From JAXGQD01 sp964574395 (lineage in GTDB: Bacteria > Bacillota > Clostridia > Saccharofermentanales > Fastidiosipilaceae): 34,986 nucleotides of DNA. The stretch is from NCBI GenBank assembly GCA_964574395.1, contig CAZNNL010000021.1, positions 1 through 34,986 on the forward strand. The letters run 5' to 3'. A program made the translations under genes and the position numbers. The notes beneath the pieces are model-generated. The model did no database searches. It was not told the DNA's origin and saw only the letters and a program-made list of their open reading frames with translations. Of the stretch, positions 31,821-34,986 are shown in pieces; positions within the stretch are counted from its first letter, which is position 1; the number at the start of each line of letters is the position of its first letter.

Positions 31821-33170
31821 TTAAAGACCCATGAGCAGTTCTGCAACGTTAAAGAAAATGATCAGAGCACCCGCATCAACAATCGTTGTAATAAGCGGAG
31901 CAGCCATAATTGCTGGGTCAAGTTTCACTTTCCGGGCAAGTATGGGGAGTGCGCTTCCTGATATTTTTGCCATTAAAACCGTAAACAACAAGGTTATAGA
32001 TACAGTGGCAGAAACAATAATATTATGGTCATAAGTAAAGAATATTCTCAAAAAATTGGCGATAGCAAGGACTGAGCCGACGAGCAGGCTGATACGTAGT
32101 TCTTTCCAGATGATGCTCCAAAAATCTCTGAAGGATAATTCGCCCAACGCCATACCACGAATAATCATGGTGCTGCTTTGTGAGCCTGCGTTTCCACCTG
32201 TATCGGTCAACATGGGAATAAAGGAAACAAGCAAGGGTACAGCTAAGAAAGCATGTTCGTAGCTTTGCAAAATCGATCCATTAATCATCCCTGAGAACAT
32301 CAAGATGAGAAGCCAGGTTATGCGGTTTTTGGATTGTTCGAAGACACCGCTTTTCAAGTAAGGCTTTTCGGATGGGTGAATAGCAGCCATCTTCTCAAAG
32401 TCTTCCGTTGCTTCTTCGTGCGCCACATCTAAGGCGTCGTCTACGGTGACTATGCCGACTAAGCGATTTTCTGCATCAACAATCGGAAGTGATAAGAGAT
32501 CGTAGTTTGTAAAGAGTCTCAAGACTTCTTCCTGGTCATCAGTGGTAGATGCTTTTATGAGGACTTCGTTCATGATGTCGCCCACGATTTGTTCGTCTTT
32601 TGCCAAAAGCAAACTGCGAATAGAGATCGCACCAATAAGTTTTCTGTCCTTGGTCGTGATATAGGCCGTGTAAATGGTTTCCTTGTCATCACCGTGCTGG
32701 CGAATGTAAGCAATGGCCTCGGCAACGGTCATATCTTCTTCGAGTTTTGTGTACTCAGAAGTCATTACGCTTCCGGCTGAATCTTCAGGGTACTTCAAAA
32801 AATGGTTAATTGTATCCCTAGTCTCCGCAGTTGAAAGCCGTAATATTCTGCTCACGACATTGGCGGGAAGTTCTTCTACCATGTCGACCGCATCATCGAC
32901 AAAAAGTTCTTCCATCATTTCACTAACCTCATGGTCGGTGAAACTATCTAATAAGGCGGCTTGCTTTTCTATGTCTAAATAGGCAAAAGTCTCTGCCGCA
33001 TCATCTTTACTCAGGGATCGGTAAACGAGGGCCGCACTCTCTTTGGGCAGCTCGTTTATGGCATTAGCAATATCTACCGGATGCTGAGTATGCAAAAACT
33101 CGATCAGAACCTTGCGATCGCGCCCAGCGAGTATTTCTTCAATCTGGCTTAATAAATCTTTAGTTTCCAT
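31821..33170 (-). CDS. mgtE: MgtE-family magnesium transporter
   Basis: This 449-residue protein starts at METKDLLSQI, which has AGGAGG 6 nt before it; a longer reading to 33209 would have no site. Order: N-terminal superhelical domain (about 10-130), paired CBS domains (about 135-255, with VGDIMNEVLIKASTT), the plug helix, then five transmembrane helices (about 280-449) with the conserved TDTGGNAGSQSSTMIIRG pore segment. It is an Mg2+ channel gated by cytosolic magnesium through the N and CBS domains. Both its ribosome binding site and start codon lie in a predicted hairpin, part of a structured leader of about 145 nt. Confidence 0.95.
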   Translation of the reverse strand: METKDLLSQIEEILAGRDRKVLIEFLHTQHPVDIANAINELPKESAALVYRSLSKDDAAETFAYLDIEKQAALLDSFTDHEVSEMMEELFVDDAVDMVEELPANVVSRILRLSTAETRDTINHFLKYPEDSAGSVMTSEYTKLEEDMTVAEAIAYIRQHGDDKETIYTAYITTKDRKLIGAISIRSLLLAKDEQIVGDIMNEVLIKASTTDDQEEVLRLFTNYDLLSLPIVDAENRLVGIVTVDDALDVAHEEATEDFEKMAAIHPSEKPYLKSGVFEQSKNRITWLLILMFSGMINGSILQSYEHAFLAVPLLVSFIPMLTDTGGNAGSQSSTMIIRGMALGELSFRDFWSIIWKELRISLLVGSVLAIANFLRIFFTYDHNIIVSATVSITLLFTVLMAKISGSALPILARKVKLDPAIMAAPLITTIVDAGALIIFFNVAELLMGL

Positions 33171-33314
33171 TACGTACCTCCTGTCGGAAATCAGGAGCAA
33201 CGTAAGCACAAGAAATTAGACGAACGAGCACATGTCAAACGACAGACTAGGTCGAGGCTTATCTTGACTTACATCACTACTGTGGCTATTACAGTCCATT
33301 TGACATGCTCCTTT
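33170..33314 (-). promoter_or_regulatory. Structured mgtE leader: mutually exclusive pairings over the ribosome binding site
   Basis: There are three helices on the minus strand. (a) SD hairpin: TTACGT-TG-CTCCTG pairs with CAGGAG-GT-ACGTAA (33192-33205 with 33170-33183, 12 of 14 positions), hiding AGGAGG and the start codon A. (b) Upstream stem: GAGC-ATGTCAAA (33299-33310) pairs with TTTGACAT-GT-GCTC (33226-33239), 12 bp with a 2-nt bulge, enclosing 59 nt. (c) Alternative: AGGAGCA (33306-33312) pairs with TGCTCCT (33193-33199), which breaks both a and b. This is the geometry of a two-state switch. By eye it does not match the M-box. The stretch 33171-33478 otherwise holds only this leader and the start region of murC. 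Confidence 0.6.
33216..33299 (-). CDS. Candidate 27-residue leader peptide upstream of mgtE
   Basis: The ORF starts at ATG (33297-33299), 8 nt after AAAGGAG (33308-33314). It begins MDCNSHSSDV, contains QDKPRPSLSF and ends MCSFV with a TAA stop at 33216-33218. The start and ribosome binding site lie in the 5' arm of the upstream leader stem. The stop is 11 nt before the hairpin that masks the mgtE site, so ribosomes finishing here would disturb that hairpin. The peptide matches no family I know. It could be chance. Confidence 0.3.
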   Translation of the reverse strand: MDCNSHSSDVSQDKPRPSLSFDMCSFV

Positions 33315-33478
33315 ACAAAAATTAGGGCGATTACAGCAGATTTTTGGAACTCGCTGTTTTCGCTACCGTGCTCAAGATTAACACAATTTTTTTTGTTCAA
33401 CAAGCAAGAACTTAAAGCGCATGACTTTATTATTTCTCCGTGATGATTTAGAATGGTTGAATTGCGTTGGAGGTAAAT

Positions 33479-34966
33479 ATGAACCAGCATCAAATAATTC
33501 AAGGCGTGCCGGAAGGCGCCAGTTTATATTTTGTAGGTATTGGCGGAATCAGCATGTCCGGCCTCGCCGAAATAGCTCTTTATAATGACTTTAAGGTCAC
33601 AGGCTCTGATTTTCATCTGTCCGAGCATGTACAGCACTTGCAAGAAATTGGCATAGATGTTTTTGTTGGCCATGACCCCTCAAATATTGATAAAGTTAAG
33701 CCTGACTTCGTCATTTACACAGCTGCTATTCCGAAAGATAATATCGAGTTGCTCAGGGCTCATGAACTGGGAATTCTTACGATTGACCGAGCAGAGTTTC
33801 TGGGTTGGTTGACCGAAAGCTTTGGTGCAGTAATTAACATCGCCGGTACTCATGGTAAAACTACTACAACCGCTTTGACTTCGCTCTTGCTCATCGCCTC
33901 TCAAGCTGATCCTACGGTGCATCTTGGCGCACAATTCAAGGCGTTTAATCGGAGCACTATCCGTCTCGGCGAACCTGGAAAGCTTTTGGTCTCCGAAGCA
34001 TGCGAGTATAACAACAGTTTCTTGCATTTCACGTCAACTACTGCGGTAATACTAAATATCGATGAAGATCATCTCGATTTCTTCGGTGATTTAGAGCATA
34101 TTATTGAGTCGTTTGTCGCATTTGCTTCGAAGCTACAGAAGCATCATAAGTTAATTCTTCCCTATGCAGACCCCAACGTCCATAAGTTGCTTACAAAACT
34201 CCAGAATATCGCTGCTGAAAAAAATATGGAAATACCGGAAGTGGTGTGGTTTGGGACAGCGGAAGAATTCGCTTCTTCACTGCCACCCAAGGGATTTGAG
34301 AATTCGGCACGCTTTGTTGCTGAACAAATTCGCTTCAATAAAGGTTATCCTTATTTTGAAGTCAAACTTCCCTCACTTCACACTTTGAAAATTCAATTGT
34401 CTGTACCAGGCTTACATAACGTGCATGATGCATTAGCTGCAATCGCCGCCTCCTATTTTAACGGCCTCGATCCAGCTGTTGCGGCTCATGTCCTGAAAGA
34501 TTTTACAGGTGCTGAAGGCAGATTCACTATTAACGGCCATTATCATGATGCACTCATTGTATCGGATTACGCGCATCACCCAAATGCTGCACGGGCTACT
34601 TTAGCAGCAGCCATGAACATCCCACACCATAAAACGATAGTGGTTTTCCAGCCCCTAACCTTTTCACGCGTTAAATTGCTATTCGAAGATTTCGTTTCTT
34701 GTTTAAGTGACTACAAACCAGACTTTGTAATCTTCTACGAAATTTTCAGTGATCGTGAAAGCGACAAATTAGGTATGAGCTCTCGCTTACTCAGCGAGGC
34801 TTACAATGCGAAGGGCTTGAACAGCGTTTTTGAAGAATCCTACGAAGCTGTTGTTGAACATTTAGAGGATAAAGTTAGCTCTGGAGACATTGTCTTGTTC
34901 TTAGGTCCTGAACAAGTGCGCAACCTCGGAAAAAGATTAGTACAAGAATACGGCGTGCTCGCTTAA
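33479..34966 (+). CDS. murC: UDP-N-acetylmuramate--L-alanine ligase
   Basis: This 495-residue Mur ligase adds L-Ala to UDP-MurNAc in peptidoglycan synthesis. It starts at MNQHQIIQ, with GGAGGT 4 nt upstream; an in-frame TTG four codons earlier overlaps the ribosome binding site. The N-terminal Rossmann domain has FVGIGGISMSGLAEI. The ATP loop is GTHGKTTTTALTS. SEACEYNNSFLHF and the C-terminal DYAHHPNAARATL are MurC hallmarks. Length is typical. A possible -10 TAGAAT lies at 33449-33454 with a weak -35. It is divergent from mgtE. Confidence 0.97.
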   Translation: MNQHQIIQGVPEGASLYFVGIGGISMSGLAEIALYNDFKVTGSDFHLSEHVQHLQEIGIDVFVGHDPSNIDKVKPDFVIYTAAIPKDNIELLRAHELGILTIDRAEFLGWLTESFGAVINIAGTHGKTTTTALTSLLLIASQADPTVHLGAQFKAFNRSTIRLGEPGKLLVSEACEYNNSFLHFTSTTAVILNIDEDHLDFFGDLEHIIESFVAFASKLQKHHKLILPYADPNVHKLLTKLQNIAAEKNMEIPEVVWFGTAEEFASSLPPKGFENSARFVAEQIRFNKGYPYFEVKLPSLHTLKIQLSVPGLHNVHDALAAIAASYFNGLDPAVAAHVLKDFTGAEGRFTINGHYHDALIVSDYAHHPNAARATLAAAMNIPHHKTIVVFQPLTFSRVKLLFEDFVSCLSDYKPDFVIFYEIFSDRESDKLGMSSRLLSEAYNAKGLNSVFEESYEAVVEHLEDKVSSGDIVLFLGPEQVRNLGKRLVQEYGVLA

Positions 34967-34986
34967 TAAGCTTCTATGAATCTACA

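Noticed and set aside
33226..33310. Plus-strand reading resembles a fragment of the M-box core (AGGTCGAGGC ... ACTGTGGC)
   Set aside because: It is on the strand opposite to mgtE, facing murC, and the later M-box segments do not follow. The similarity is short and probably chance.
33269..33502. 77-codon minus-strand ORF overlapping the murC start
   Set aside because: It runs across the murC ribosome binding site, has unremarkable composition and no ribosome binding site that fits, and crosses the structured mgtE leader.

Overview
The window is chromosomal DNA from a low-to-medium GC Gram-positive bacterium. It is most likely an anaerobic member of Bacillota, class Clostridia. The evidence is strong AGGAGG-type ribosome binding sites, a T-box in front of pheST, a rubrerythrin, a LytR-CpsA-Psr protein, a PrpC/Stp-type phosphatase, YerC and the ComEC/HolA/YsxC set. 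I cannot name genus or species from sequence alone. There is no rRNA, tRNA, prophage, insertion sequence or CRISPR. Most genes are housekeeping genes and most lie on the minus strand.

Layout. 1-5142: a lipoprotein FMN/FAD reductase (+); an acyltransferase with an unusual C-terminal extension (-); and an ECF sigma factor with an overlapping transmembrane partner (+). 5143-5554: non-coding, with three tandem palindromic units and a terminator. 5555-10822 (-): rubrerythrin behind a well-formed promoter with a 15-bp palindrome, then mtaD-like amidohydrolase, secA and yerC. 10923-13646 (-): three overlapping genes for TadE-like/pilin-like envelope proteins. 13748-19260 (-): pheT, pheS, T-box, dtd, a methylglyoxal-synthase-like protein and radC. 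19369-26595 (-): asnS, a SEC-C protein, an isocitrate dehydrogenase, holA, comEC and ysxC. 26727-29209 (+): two overlapping PRPP-synthetase paralogues. 29216-33170 (-): a PP2C phosphatase, an LCP protein and mgtE. 33479-34966 (+): murC.

The main interest is in cis-regulation. (1) The mgtE leader (33170-33314) can form a 14-position hairpin over the mgtE ribosome binding site and start codon. A second, upstream stem shares bases with it through a third, mutually exclusive pairing. A 27-codon ORF with its own ribosome binding site is threaded through the structure. This is a candidate undescribed magnesium-responsive element. (2) The first gene of the TadE-like cassette has its Shine-Dalgarno locked in a 10-bp hairpin followed by a T-run. 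A candidate promoter would start transcripts inside the 5' arm, so only readthrough RNA would be silenced. (3) A tandem array of conserved-arm palindromes lies at 5173-5442. (4) A Fur/PerR-like 7-1-7 palindrome abuts the rubrerythrin -35.

At the protein level, several genes belong to known families but lack hallmark active-site residues. These are the flavoprotein at 164-2077 and the MGS-like protein at 17914-18303. The PRPP synthetase is duplicated in tandem. All functional calls are by-eye family recognition; no database search was run.
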